Below, piece by piece: positions 1 to 11,518 of a stretch of DNA of 64,000 bases; position 1 is the first letter of the stretch; each line of letters begins with the position of its first letter. The DNA is from Campylorhamphus procurvoides (lineage: Eukaryota > Chordata > Aves > Passeriformes > Dendrocolaptidae), in contig WBMV01000003.1 of the NCBI GenBank assembly GCA_013396655.1, positions 1 through 64,000 of the forward strand, given 5' to 3'. The translations under genes and the position numbers were made by a program. The notes beneath the pieces were generated by a model, which saw only the letters and a program-made list of their open reading frames with translations, did no database searches and was not told where the DNA came from.

Positions 1-14
1 ATTCCATGATTCTG
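1..14 (+). repeat. possible CR1 3' terminus, cut by window edge
   Basis: The first bases read ATTCCATGATTCTG, which matches the terminal ATTCTATG-like octamers that end avian CR1 elements. Only the tail would be inside the window, so the call depends on sequence to the left. Confidence 0.35.
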
Positions 15-956
15 AGGAGCAAAAGGCAGTGACACAACCAAGAGTTGTGAGGATCAATGTCGAGCCAACAACCAACCCCAAACTCTCCTGATTCTCCACC
101 TGCTGCTTTATTCTCTTTATTATTTATCTCCCCACCATCTTCCCACCCCTTGGCATGTCTGTCTCCTCTTCTTCCCCTTCTCCACGTGCTTATCCAAGGC
201 ATGATTCTGCTCCTTGCTCCCCCTTCTGTTTCCCTTCTCCCTAAATCCCAGGGATATCCAATTTTTTCCTGTCCTGTTCCCACGGAGAAGAAATGCCCTT
301 CCTCAGGATGAGGTGTCTTCAGCTCTACCTTCTCTTCCTCATTTCTAAGCCTTATCCAGGGGTGTTTGGGGGAGAGGAGGATGAGGGAACATTAAGCAGA
401 GGGTCCTCTGTCACTGATTCCATGGGACACTCCACAACCCCTCTGGCTGCTCCAGTGTTCACCCAAAGTGACAGTAAAAAAGCCTTTTTTTTCATGTTTT
501 CATAGAATTTCATGTGTTTCAGTTTGTGTCTGTTGATTCTTGTACTAAATCAAATCCAAGTTTAAGAGAACTCCATGCTCAGGTCAAAAATAAGAGAATT
601 ATTTGTAAGAATTAGCTCTGCCATCCATGTCTTATGTTCCTTATGAATTTGGTCTCACGATACATTAATTACTTGTTGAGGAGGTGGAATCTTAATTTTA
701 TTAAAAAGCAAAATTCAGATAAAAACTCTTCCTTTCTTCCAATAAGTCTGAGACCTTAAAAATTCACTAAAGTACCCTCATGTACCTCAGCCTTTAGTAC
801 CCACCCTGTGAAACTTTAGGGCTCTTTGACTGATTATAAAGATTTGGGATGATTGGCTAAGCTGGAATCCCCCATGGTGTGCACAGGGGACTAAATGGAA
901 TCCCAGAATGTAAAGGGATTCCTGGGTTTAAAATGCATCTCAGCCTGGCAGTTTTT
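15..956. other. unique sequence, no gene recognised
   Basis: The first ~300 bp are pyrimidine-rich on the plus strand and leave two short open frames (57-311, 293-505) whose Ser/Pro/Leu-rich translations resemble no family I know. The rest is AT-rich unique DNA. I see no exon or regulatory signal to defend. Confidence 0.5.
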
Positions 957-1064
957 AACTTATCTTTTCAATAAGGAGGTAAAAGCTCATTTAACTTATC
1001 TTTTCAATAAGGAGGTAAAAGCTCATTTAACTTATCTTTTCAATAAGGAGGTAAAAGCTCATCA
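957..1064 (+). repeat. 36-bp tandem repeat, 3 copies
   Basis: Three head-to-tail copies of a 36-bp unit starting AACTTATCTTTTCAATAAGG. The copies are identical except for the last two bases of the third. The length is a multiple of three, so a plus-strand frame reads the same 12 residues three times, but that frame has no other coding character. Perfect identity implies recent expansion. Confidence 0.95.
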
Positions 1065-2324
1065 CCATTCAGTGCTGGAAAAGCCATTCCCTTCTCTCCT
1101 GATTGATAAGGAAAGTTATCCTTCTGCTCCAAACATGCTGGAACAGCTGTAAGGAACCATGGGGAGTTATTCCCACACACTCTGCCCACCCTGGCCAAGG
1201 GGAGATGCTCTGATTCCTAGAAGGAAGCTGGAAGGTCCTTAACAGAGCTGTACCTGGCTGCACGAAGAGAGGAATGTGAGAGAAGGAATTCCACCAGCTG
1301 GGCAGGAAAAGGGCTCAGGACCCTTGGCAGTGCCCAGGAGACGTGTGGGCAGAGATGTGTGACCTCTCAGTGTGCAAAGCAAAGTTGGCACTGGGCAAAA
1401 TCTGCCAGTGCTGCCTCTTGGAGGGCACAGCTGAGCACCCAGTGCCTCTGCACAGCAGAGATCAGGATTGAATCTGCCCCTTTCTTAGCTCTGGGGGTGG
1501 CTCAGAGAAAGGTCTGTTTGCTGCAGTTCTCCCCTTGTTCCCCTCCAAACTCAGTTGTTTCTCAGGGACACACCTGAACTCAGTTGCAGGTTATTCTGCT
1601 TTTTACATCCAAATGAAGGGCAGCCCAGGCTATTGCAAAGGTTGTTTGCTCAGCTGAATGATCTTGGTTTCACTGCTTATCCTAAAATTAGATGCAATGA
1701 GCTCAGTTCTCAGGGCTTTGCAGGGGTTCTCGCTGCAAGGCCTGTCATTAAACCCCGGAGTGGGAAGGCATTGCCATTTTTTGGTGTGTGTGCAGAAGGA
1801 AAGGCATCTGTGCACCAGCAGGATGTTAATGATGAGCTCCTCTTTGCCACAGAGCAGCCAGGCGAGGAGAAGTTAATTAATGCCACCATTAAGGCCATCC
1901 TGTTCCCACCTCCAGGTAGCCAAGCAACCCTGGCATCTCTTCCCTTCTCTATATTTAGAGTGGGAGCACGGATGTTGCACATGAGAAATGATCCCCTGAT
2001 GATAATCCTGTGTTGACTTACCTGCCTCTTGGGCTGCATCCACCCACTCTTCCAGCCCCTGCGTGTCCCACGGTGATTAATGGCTTGCCATGGCTCCAAT
2101 TTTAACTCTGCCATTGGCTCTGGGTGTTCTGCTCATTAAAGGGGAGCAGGGAGCAAAGCTTGGCCAGGAGGAACGGACTGGCCACGTCTAAATAACCCAG
2201 CACTTGGTTATGGGTCTCCTTTGGGTCATATTTGGCTTGTGAATTTAAGTTTTCCTTGTTCTGCCAGGGTTTTGTTTGTTCAGTGTCTGATACAGAGGGG
2301 AGGCTTTGCTAAAGAGCCTGAAAC
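1065..2324. other. unique sequence, no gene recognised
   Basis: This stretch contains a 153-codon plus-strand open frame (1555-2016). It ends near a donor-like CAG/GTAGCC at ~1915 but matches no protein I recognise and lacks a convincing acceptor. I treat it as noncoding. Confidence 0.4.
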
Positions 2325-2703
2325 AGGCTGGGAGAGTTGGAGCTTTTCAGCCTGGAGAAGAAAAGGCTCTGGAAAGCCCCTTCCAGAGCCTAAAGGGGCT
2401 CCAAGAGAGATAAAGAGGGACTTGGGACAAGGCATGGAGGGACAAGACAAGAGGGAATGGCTTTAAGCTGAAAGAGGATGGATTTAAACTATATATTAGG
2501 AATAAATTATTTACTCAGAGGGTGGGCAGGCCCTGGCACAGGTTGGGCAGAGAAGCTGTGGCTGCCCCTGGATCCCTGGGAGTGTCCAAGGCCAGGTTGC
2601 AGCCACCTGGGCTGGTGGGAGGTGTCCCTGCCCATGGCAGGGGGTGGAATGGGATGATCTTTAAGGTCCCTTTCCATCCCAACCCCATTCCATGATGATT
2701 CTG
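2325..2703 (+). mobile_element. CR1 LINE fragment, 3' end, sense
   Basis: It starts in the ORF2 C-terminal coding region (GGAGAGTTGG, then CAGCCTGGAGAAG), runs through the GCTGTGGCTGCCCCTGGATC block and ends at CCATTCCATGATGATTCTG. About 380 bp are left of an element several kb long, so it is heavily 5'-truncated and inactive. It belongs to the commonest subtype here, called type A below. Confidence 0.92.
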
Positions 2704-3763
2704 CAATTCCAAGCCCCACAGGAGAGTCATCAAAGGGCAAACCAGTAACAACCCTTTTCCTCTTCGTGTGGGGTGTGACAAGAGGGCAAAGGAGGTGTTT
2801 GAGGATGCAAAGCCTTCGAGACCAGGACTGAAGACATGTAAAATATGGTTTTGTTCATTTTGCTTATTGTCCCCACAGCCTGATGTCCTGAGCTGGGCTT
2901 TGTCTGGAGCCTAAGGGAGAGCTTTGGAGCAAACCAGAACCAGTTGGGTGTTGGAACTCCTTTTCCAACTCTTTCCTCAGCACAGACATGGTCATCAGGG
3001 CTTTAATTTTCAAAAGAAGCTCATGCAGGATTGCTTTAAACCCTGAGCCCTTTGGAAACCTCTTTTGGACTCCAAACAGAGGAGAATCCTTCCCCCTAAG
3101 CCCCTGGCTAGACCTGTCACTCCCCATAAACATCAGCCAGAACCCAAATCCCCCTTCTTAGCCCTTACAAAATCCTCCTTACTCCTGAGCAACGGGCAAA
3201 GGAAGCAGGTTCTTTTGCCCAGCTCTGAAGACACTTAGAGCCCTGCCAGTTCTTGGATTTCAGTGGTTTTGGTGTCTCTAAGCCTGTGCTCTCTGATCTC
3301 TGCTCTCAGGCAGAGTTGCTGGCTCCCAGTTTGAGCAGCAGCCAACACAGCTGGCTCCCAACCTCTCCCCTCCGAGCTGGGCTTTATTTCTGCTCCTTCA
3401 CAGCTCCTGGAGGAAGGAGCAGTTTGTGCATCACCCTCAGTATAAACTCCCCCTTTGCTCCGGGCTGGAGGATCCTATTTCACCCTTGGGGTTTGTGTGA
3501 GGAGAGCCGAAGCAGAGCAGGGTTTAAGCAGAGCTGGAATCGGCTCTCACAGCACAGAATGCAGGGATTTCAGCATTTTTATCCAGCTACACTGTGTGTC
3601 CTGGGGTTTTTTTTGGCTCACTGGAGAGGGATGAGTAGCAATTGGCTTGTTGGAGTGACCCCTGGGCTGTAACTCGTGGTTTACACCACCTGCCATTCTC
3701 TGCCCTAAAGGCACCTTCGTTTCAGCACAGAGCAAAATGTCATTCCTAGAAAACCCCATTTTT
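2704..3763. other. unique sequence, no gene recognised
   Basis: Unique DNA of average composition. A 139-codon plus-strand frame (3253-3672) and shorter overlapping minus-strand frames have no recognisable domain. Confidence 0.45.
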
Positions 3764-4242
3764 TTCCAGAATTTCCATGGGAACTCAAGGAGGCAAAGTC
3801 ATCCTTTATATCCTATTTATTTTCCAGAATAGCTTTCTAGCAGGTGAACTAAAGGAGGCAAAGTCATCCTTTATATCCTATTTTTTTTCCAGAATAGCTT
3901 TCTAGCACGTGAACTCAAGGAGGTAAAGTCATCCTTTATATCCTTTATATCCTATTTTTTTCCAGAATAGCTTTCTAGAAGGTGAATTCAAGGAGGCAAA
4001 GTCATCCTTTATATCCTTTATATCCTATTTTTTTCCAGAATAGCTTATGATAAAATGAGCTCAAGGAGGTAAAGTCATCCTCTATATCCTTTATATCCTG
4101 CTTTTTCCAGAATAGGTTTCAAGCAGGTGAATTCAAAGAGGCAAAGTCATCCTTTATATCCCTTTTATCCTTTATATCCTATTTTTTTCCAGAATAGCTT
4201 TCTAGCAGGTGAAATGCAGGAGGCAAAGACATCCTTTATAAG
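3764..4242 (+). repeat. 64-82-bp minisatellite, ~7 copies, with nested 9-bp repeat
   Basis: Copies are anchored by AGGCAAAGTCATCC or AGGTAAAGTCATCC at about 3791, 3855, 3921, 3994, 4067, 4139 and 4221, giving periods of 64, 66, 73, 73, 72 and 82 bp. Each is followed by CCAGAATAGCTTTCTAGCAGGTGAA-like sequence. The length differences come mainly from an inner TTTATATCC motif present once in the first two copies, twice in the next three and about three times in the sixth. The array is degenerate, so it is older than the 36-bp repeat. Confidence 0.92.
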
Positions 4243-6399
4243 CTAAGCATCTGGAAAAATTCAAGCCCCTTTATCTCACATATAGATATGGGGGAAGGAA
4301 GGGAAAAAGGCCTTGCAGAAGGGGTTGGATCCCTTTAATATTCTACTTTTACCCTTTCTCATTCACTGAAAATCCTTGGCAGGAAACAGGTGAGAGATCA
4401 GGAGGCAGGGGAGAAAGTGATGGAATTTGCCTTCATTGGATTGCACAAAACATGCTCCTCTAATTAGCAGAGATAGGAATTAAAATCATCCTTTGATAAG
4501 GTCAAATGGGCTTGGGGGGAGGATTTTCTGCCTTATCTGGCATGTAATCTTATCCAGCTTGATTTGAGCAGGAGATCAGGGATTAGGAAACATAATGAGA
4601 TTGGATAGTCTAGACTAAACAGGCCAGAGAGCAGAGACAGGAGGGAGGAGGGATCGGGGCAAGGAGGGTTTGATGGGCCATAATCCCAAATCAATGCCAA
4701 GGTTTGGGGCTGTGGCTCAAACTGGGGCAACCCAGACCCTGAAGGGCATTCCCCACCCCACAACCTGGATCCACTGAGGGAAAGGTGATTCCCATTTCAT
4801 GCCTTGTCCTCTGCCAGTGTTTTAAGGGGCTTGATTCACCCCTTTCCACTCCTGGGCTGTCCCGAAGTCTCTCTCCTGGTGTCTGTGGATGAGTAAAAAC
4901 AGGATCTAATTGTGGGTTGTGATTCTCTGCCCACCTCTGCCCAATATTCCAGAGCCCAGCCCTTGGTGGAACATTTCTCCTAGTGTAATTCCACTGATGT
5001 CACAACCAGGGGGTAGTTAGACCCCAGAGGAGCCTTTCCCCAGGGATTACATAGGAAAGGGTGTGGGAATATCAAAGCAACTCACTCACCACCAGGCTCT
5101 TTCACACATGATCCCATCACAAACCAGGAATGCTCTACTGTCTAATCCCTAAATGCTTGGATTGTCCATCCTTTCCCCCTTATCAATGACCTTTGCCTCC
5201 TTTCCAATTCCCTTTTTTTCATGTTAGAATTGGTGTAAATTTGGTAACTCACCCCGTTCCTCGAAGTCCAGCCACAACATTTCTCTTGGCTGCTCTTACT
5301 TTGCCAGGCTGAATAAACCAAAACCCCAGGAATTTTCTTTGGGAAGAGGAGCTCTGGAATCCCTCAATTCCCAATATTTGCCTCTGGTTTCTGGCTGCTA
5401 GAAATTAAACTGCGTGAGAATCTCCTCTCCCTCTCTGCTTTTTGTTTTTTTCCTGGTGCTTAATGAATATTTTTGACCCTATTTTGTCCTCGTTGAAATG
5501 AGTGTTTTACAGGAAAACAGGTTGTTTTTTGTTCTCAGCCACGAATAAAGATCTCAGGAGCTTTTGGAGTTCACAGGCTGGTTTATAAGAGAAAAAATGA
5601 GGGTTTTTTTTCCCTTCCTGACTGTTTTTCCCCCTTCCTGCTCATCCCACAAAAGCAATCTGTGGAAGGTAGGATGCTCCATCAGGAGGAAATTCCCCTG
5701 CCAGCAGCTGGTTTTATTTCAAGGATGCCAGAGGAATTCAGGAGGGATCAAAGCACGTGGTGATGGATTTGTGGCATCAACATCTGCCCAGTGGAGAGAG
5801 ACAAAGAGCTGCAGCTCATCCGTGGAACTCCGGGGATCCCAAGGACATCTCTGTGGGAGTTTGTTGGGAGAAGCTGGGAAGGACATTTTCCTTGGCTTGT
5901 TTGAAATCATCACTTGCACAAAAACCTTGCACTGCCTTTCAAGGTTTGTGTTTTGGGGGATTTTTAGTGCTCCTTCATTTTGGAGCTCCTCAAGATGCAG
6001 GTTTGCCACAAGGACATGGGAGGACTCTTGGGGAGATGTGAAGAACCTGCAACTCTGGGATTCATTTGTGGGTTCTTTTCAATGAAAGGACATATAAATA
6101 AAATAATAACTAAATAAAATATGACACCCCTCCATGCCTCAGTTGTTTCTCTGACTGCTCAACAGACAGAGAAAGACCTTTTCTGCAGATATTGGGGTAA
6201 AATCTTCTGCTCTGGAGTAAAACTGTGTCCATGTCCCCCCCACCTCCACTGAGCTCACAGCAGCTCATGACTTTTATAATAAGAAGGAAAAGGAAAATAA
6301 AGGCCTTTTTTTCCCCTTGATGATGAAGATCCCTTCCCTTTGGGTGATCTCTTCAGCCCAGGTATAAACACAAGAAGAAAGGAAGGAGAAGACGTCACT
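4243..6399. other. unique sequence, no gene recognised
   Basis: Over 2 kb without a recognised repeat or gene. The longest frame (5564-6085, plus, 173 codons) shows no domain or signal and overlaps an equally long minus-strand frame, as expected by chance. AT-rich sequence surrounds 6080-6125. Confidence 0.45.
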
Positions 6400-6693
6400 C
6401 CAAGCTTTATCTGGACCTCCCAAGGGCCTTCAATGAAGGATGAAACATCAGCCCAAGCTTTATCTGGACCTCCCAAGGGCCTTCAGTGAAGGATGAAACA
6501 TCAGCCCAAGCTTTATCTGGACCTCCCAAGGGCCTTCAGTGAAGGATGAAACATCAGCCCAAGCTTTATCTGGACCTCCCAAGGGCCTTCAATGAAGGAT
6601 GAAACATCAGCCCAAGCTTTATCTGGACCTCCCAAGGGCCTTCAATGAAGGAGGAAACATCAGCCCAAGCTTTATCTGGACCTCCCAAGGGCC
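6400..6693 (+). repeat. 53-bp tandem repeat, ~5.5 copies
   Basis: The unit contains GAAACATCAGCCCAAGCTTT, then ATCTGGACCTCCCAAGGGCC and TTCAATGAAGGAT. Successive AAACATC anchors fall at 6443, 6496, 6549, 6602 and 6655, an exact 53-bp period. Copies differ by single bases (CAATGAA or CAGTGAA; GGATG or GGAGG). A HindIII-type AAGCTT recurs every 53 bp. Confidence 0.96.
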
Positions 6694-7252
6694 TGCCCTT
6701 AAACCTCCCCACATGGACTTTTCCCAGTGGAATATTCCCCTAAAATGCCTTTCCACTCCTCCTCTTCCTTGTTGTGTCTGCTCCACTTGGGGTGGGTGAA
6801 AAATCTTCCCCCTCAGAGAGCCAAACTATTTGAGTAATTCCAGCTCTGCTGCCAAGTTCTCCTTTGCTCTGGAGGCTCTGACCCAACAGCCTGGAGAAGT
6901 CATGGGTATTTCCAGCACGGGGATGGCGTGGTGGGTTGAAGTCCAGGAGATGTCCTTCTCCATCAGGACAACATCTCAGGCCACCTCTGAAGTTCTCCAG
7001 GCCAGGTGGATGCTCTTGGAAGTGTTCCTGATGTTTTCCTGGCAGGTGTGGGGGAGAGTTTTCATTGGGACAAGGAAAATGTGTCATTTGGGAATTTGCT
7101 TCTGTTTCCTTGCACAGATCAAGGTAAAGACATGAATTTAAAGAGATTATTATTGCTAATAAATTTATGGATTATTTTGTAGCAATGTAATGTAATAATT
7201 TAGATAATACTTTTACTATTTGTAGTAATTCTACTACTGCCACTAGTAATAC
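6694..7252. other. unique sequence grading into AT-rich DNA
   Basis: To about 7130 this is unique sequence with two overlapping opposite-strand open frames and no recognised product. From 7141 it becomes strongly AT-rich (TAATAATTTAGATAATAC-type) and leads into the trinucleotide array. Confidence 0.5.
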
Positions 7253-8225
7253 AAATAGTAATAATGATAATGATAACAATGATAATAATAATGATGATAA
7301 CAATAAGAATGATAAAAATAGCAACAATAATATTAGCAATAAAATTTATAGTAAAAGTAATATTAATATCAATCGTAATAGTAATAATAGTGGTAATATC
7401 AGTAATGATGATAATAATAACATAATAATAATAACAACAACAATAATGATGATGGTAATAATGATAACAATGATAATAATGATGATAACAATAATAACAA
7501 TTATAACAATAGCAGCAATAATATTACCAATAACATTTATAGTAACAATAATATTAATATCAATCATAATAGTAATAATAGTGGTAATATCAGTAATGAT
7601 TATAATAATAACATATTAATAATAACAACAATAATAATGATGATGGTAATAATGATAACAATGATAATAATGATGATAACAATAATAATGATAAAAATAG
7701 CAACAATAATATTAGCAATAAAATTTATAGTAAAAGTAATATTGATATCAATCATAATAGTAATAATAGTAGTAATATCAGTAATGATGATAATACTAGC
7801 AATCATAATAATAACAACAAGAATAATAATGATGGTAATAATGANTATTACCAATAACATTTATAGTAACAATAATATTAATATCAATCATAATAGTAAT
7901 AATAGTGGTAATATCAGTAATGATTATAATAATAACATAATAATAATAACAACAATAATAATGATGATAAAAATTATAACAATGATATTAATAATGATGA
8001 TAACAATAATAATGATAAAAATAGCAACAATAATATTAGCAATAAAATTTATAGTAACAGTAATATTAATATCAATAGTAATAGTAATAATAGTGGTAAT
8101 ATTAGTAATGATGGTGATAATAATAATCACAATAATAATGATAATAATAATGATAACAATAATAATGATTATAATAATGATAACAATGATGATAATGATA
8201 ATGGTAATAATAATAAGAATAATGC
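7253..8225. repeat. AAT/AAC/GAT trinucleotide array with ~188-191-bp higher-order unit
   Basis: Nearly 1 kb of interspersed AAT, AAC, GAT and GGT triplets. A landmark ATTAGCAATAAAATTTATAGT (or ATTACCAATAACATTTATAGT) recurs at about 7332, 7523, 7711, 7847 and 8035. The spacings are 191, 188, 136 and 188 bp. Whole ~190-bp blocks were therefore duplicated on top of triplet slippage. A single N at 7845 interrupts the shortened 136-bp interval. Ile/Met/Val-only open frames on both strands are by-products. Confidence 0.93.
7845..7845. other. single-N assembly placeholder
   Basis: One N inside the trinucleotide array. It coincides with the only irregular interval (136 instead of ~188 bp), so the assembly is probably shortened or misjoined here. 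Confidence 0.8.
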
Positions 8226-8990
8226 TTTCTGGCATTTCACCTGGATTTTGCTGGTTTAACTTTTACCCAGCAAGATCTTTTCCTCTTCATTTTGATGAAA
8301 TTGGGAGCAAAGGGAGAGATTTGCCATTTCCTGGAGCCATCCTGAGGGTGGGGACACCATCCTTGCTGCTGCTATTAATTGATTGATATTAATTGATATT
8401 TCTTTTCTTTCCCATACAAGTCACCTCTGAAATAAGGACTTTGGTTGTGTTTTTAGCCCTGGGACCAAATGGGAATGGCACCTGATGGAAAATATCCTCC
8501 CAACTCAAGGAAAACTCCTGTGTCTGAATTTTGGGAAGGGCAGAACAGCCCCCAAATATTATTATATGAATCATATTTATCCTTCTTGTGCAGGCAGGTG
8601 GTGAGAAATCCATCACATTAATCAATTAGTTGCCTTAAATCATGGATAATTTGGCACAATCCATTGATATTGGCAGCAGGCAATTCCTTCTGCTCCAGGA
8701 TTAGGAAAGAGGGTTTCTTTAAGTTAAAAAACTCTGGATTTTGGGGTGGTGGAGGTTCCCAATCCCTCAGACCTGAGAACAATGTGGAAAGTTTAGTACA
8801 CAAAGGATTATTTATAATTTATTTACTTCCCTTGCACAGGAGTGTCCAAGCCAGATGGAACTTTGCTTAATCCTCAACTCAATCCAGTTTTAAGTTTAAA
8901 TTCAAAGTTTAATCCATGTCTAGTGTGATGGAGATGTTACAGTAACCAGGGCACACTGTGAGCCCATTGGCAAGGGGAAATATGGGATTT
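8226..8990. other. unique sequence, no gene recognised
   Basis: Ordinary unique DNA between the triplet array and a CR1 fragment. Short open frames on both strands are unrecognised. Confidence 0.45.
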
Positions 8991-9160
8991 TAGAATCCTA
9001 GAATCCCAAAATGGTTTGGATTGGAAAGGACCTTAAAAATCATCTTGTTCCATGGGCAGGGACACCTTCCCCTATCCCAGGTTGCTCCAAGCCCTGTCCA
9101 ACCTGGCCTTGGACACTTCCAGGGATGGGGAAACCACAATCTCCTTGGGAAATCTGCCTT
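8991..9160 (-). mobile_element. CR1 LINE fragment, 3' end, antisense
   Basis: Antisense CR1 tail: TAGAATCCCAAAATGGTTTGG, then GGGCAGGGACACCTTCC and AACCTGGCCTTGGACACTTC. The CCACCCCCTGCC segment is deleted just before CATGGGCAGG. About 170 bp remain. Confidence 0.9.
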
Positions 9161-9457
9161 GTCAGGTAAAAAAAAACCCAAACCTTTATCTGAAATCCCA
9201 GAATATCCATGAAATGCCTAGGAACCCAACTCCAAAGGCACAGGAACCCCTGGGAGGTGACAGTGGTGGGGTTCACGAGGGGTGGCGTGGCCTCAGGAGT
9301 GACATGGGGGGAGTAAATCTGAACAAACCCCATATTTTATAGGACCAGTCCCACCTGCAAAACCTTCTTGCTTGTAAATTGTTGAGAGTTCCCTTTGGTT
9401 TGTAGGGGGAGATGCTTCAGAAACCTCTGTCATGTCAGGAACAGAATATTAACCTAT
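9161..9457. other. unique sequence between CR1 and ATTCT array
   Basis: Roughly 300 bp of unique DNA. No gene signal. The last 20 bp are AT-rich and lead into the pentanucleotide array. Confidence 0.45.
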
Positions 9458-9853
9458 ATATTCTATTCTATTCTATTCTATTCTATTCTATTCTATTCTA
9501 TTCTATTCTATTCTATTCTATTCTATTCTATTCTATTCTATTCTATTCTATTCTATCTCATTAATATTCTATTCTATTCTATTCTATTCTATTCTATTCT
9601 ATTCTATTCTATTCTATTCTATTCTATCTCATTTATATTCTATTCTATTCTATTCTATTCTATTCTATTCTATTCTATTCTATTCTATTCTATTCTATTC
9701 TATCTCATTAATATTCTATTCTATTCTATTCTATTCTATTCTATTCTATTCTATTCTATTCTATTCTATTCTATCTCATTAATGTTCTATCCTATTCTAT
9801 TCTATTCTATTCTATTCTATTCTATTCTATTCTATTCTATTCTATTCTATTCC
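9458..9853 (+). repeat. ATTCT pentanucleotide array, ~79 units
   Basis: About 396 bp of TTCTA/ATTCT repeats broken by four CTCATTAAT-type interruptions whose CTCA falls at 9557, 9628, 9704 and 9775. The spacings are 71, 76 and 71 bp, differing by exactly one 5-bp unit, so blocks of ~14 repeats plus one interruption have been copied as larger modules. The same pentanucleotide underlies human SCA10 expansion and is known to unpair easily; no disease link is implied here. Confidence 0.97.
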
Positions 9854-11412
9854 ATTGTGCTCTTATAATATATTATCTAATTATTTTAATTTGCTGAATG
9901 CATCAGCAGCCTGAAGGTCCAAAGGAGAAGATCAGAGACAGGGAATAATGATCCCCTTCCTTCAGAGAAAACAATGATTTAAAAAGTCATCTTGGACTTA
10001 AGGTCAGAGAGAAAAGGGCAAAACCCACTGACCTTTACAGAGAGTTGCCTTTTTCACTTGCTTTTATTTATTTTTGACTATTAGTTCATATGAAAAGTGG
10101 TGTTTTTTCACTCAGTAGTTGCATTCCCCCTGAGAAAAATCACGTCTTGCTGTGGGAGCAACTGGAGGCAGGACAGAAAAGGAGAACCTAACAGGAAAAT
10201 GAGAAATCCCTGGAATAGCTGCACATCAGAGCCTGTTCTGCCTGCCAGTTAACGATGCTGAAGTGCTCCCAGCCCATATTTCAGCTCCTGAAATGCCTCC
10301 CAGCCCATATTTCAGCTCCTGAAATGCCTCCCAGCCCTCCTTGGCCACGTGCAGGCACTGCTGGAGATGCTCTCTTTATTACCAGAAGAATCCAAGCTGA
10401 GCCAACCTGGGATATTTCCTTGGGAAGAGGGAATACCCAGAGCTCCAGCTGCTCTTTCTTAAGGCTCTCTGCGAGAGATTTGCCTTCCAAACCACTCCCT
10501 GCTGCCAAGGTGAGAAGGAATGGCTTCATTTTGCCTCTCTCCTCACCAGCAGCTGAAATTTGAGCCTGTCCTCTGCCTTTGAGGGCAAGGACTCCCAGCA
10601 CAGGGTCCTGTTGCCTGATTCTGACCCTTTAACATGGAGAAAATTCTCCCTTTCTGCCTGATCCCAACTTCCCAGGCCTCTCCCTCCTGCACATCTGCAT
10701 GGAGGGAAATGACAAAATGTTCCAATTTCTCTCAAATGTCAACTAAAAAAAACACCAGGCAAGCCCAAATAGAAAACAGATGCCCCGGGGCAGCCCGGGA
10801 GATAGAAATGTAATGCTTGGAGCTGTCTCCACATCCCTCATTCCCACTTTTCAGGGCCTGCTTTCACTGGAGCACACCTGAGTTCTGCTGGCAAGACTTC
10901 CTTGGAGGGTGGGTGAGTCCCCAGTTGAAAACAAGCCTTGAAAAAGCCTCTTGTGTCCGAGGAAAAAAAAGGAAATATGGAAAGAGACGCTCCCTGGGGT
11001 TGAATCAGATCCTGCCAAGGTTATTCCACTTGGGCTCGTGCTCACCTATGGAAGGGTTGACCTTTAGGAATTGGTCTTTGGGAAGATGAGCATCTAGAAA
11101 ACATCTCCTGCCCTTCCTGGGGGCACTGCTGTTCCATTTTCCTGCTCCAAAACAGGAAGGGCAATTTAGGCATGGACAATTCCAAGTGTCCCACTGACAG
11201 AGTCTCGTCCCTTCTCCTTGCTGCTGTTTATTAAAGTCTGTTCTTATCCATCCTGCTTCATTTCCTTTCCATTCCTCTCCTTTGCCATTACACATTTCCT
11301 CAGACAGCAGAGGCCAGACTTGCTGGTGGAAAGAAACTCGAGTTCAGGACAAGCTCTGTTGTTATTATTTTCAATAATTGGTGCCTCAGATCAAAAAGGA
11401 CCATGATATGGT
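9854..11412. other. unique sequence with a small 31-bp duplication
   Basis: Mostly unique DNA. Between about 10265 and 10340 a ~31-bp unit (GCCCATATTTCAGCTCCTGA, then AATGCCTCCCA) occurs about 2.4 times. Open frames at 10255-10735 on both strands partly arise from it and carry no recognised domain. Confidence 0.6.
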
Positions 11413-11518
11413 GTTGGAGCAACCTGGGCTGGTGGAAAGTGTCCCTGCCCATGGCAGAGGGTGAGACTGGATGAGCTTTAAGGTCCTTTCCAACCCAAAC
11501 CGTTCTGGGATTCTCTGA
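11413..11518 (+). mobile_element. CR1 LINE fragment, terminal ~105 bp, sense
   Basis: Reads GTTGGAGCAACCTGGGCTGG, TCCCTGCCCATGGCAGAGGG and AAGGTCCTTTCCAACCCAAA, ending at TGGGATTCTCTGA. Only the noncoding 3' end is kept. Confidence 0.92.

Noticed and set aside
957..1064. AAGGAGGT motifs that look like strong ribosome binding sites
   Set aside because: They are part of a 36-bp tandem repeat in an animal genome, where Shine-Dalgarno sites have no role.
1555..2016. 153-codon plus-strand frame with a donor-like end
   Set aside because: No recognisable family, no good acceptor and an overlapping minus-strand frame of similar length.
7637..8386. 249-codon plus-strand frame made of Ile, Met and Val
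   Set aside because: It is a translation of the AAT/GAT trinucleotide array, with similar frames on the other strand.
9395..9868. 157-codon plus-strand frame repeating Ile-Leu-Phe-Tyr-Ser
   Set aside because: It is the ATTCT array read in frame; 5-bp repeats give the same 5-residue cycle in all frames.
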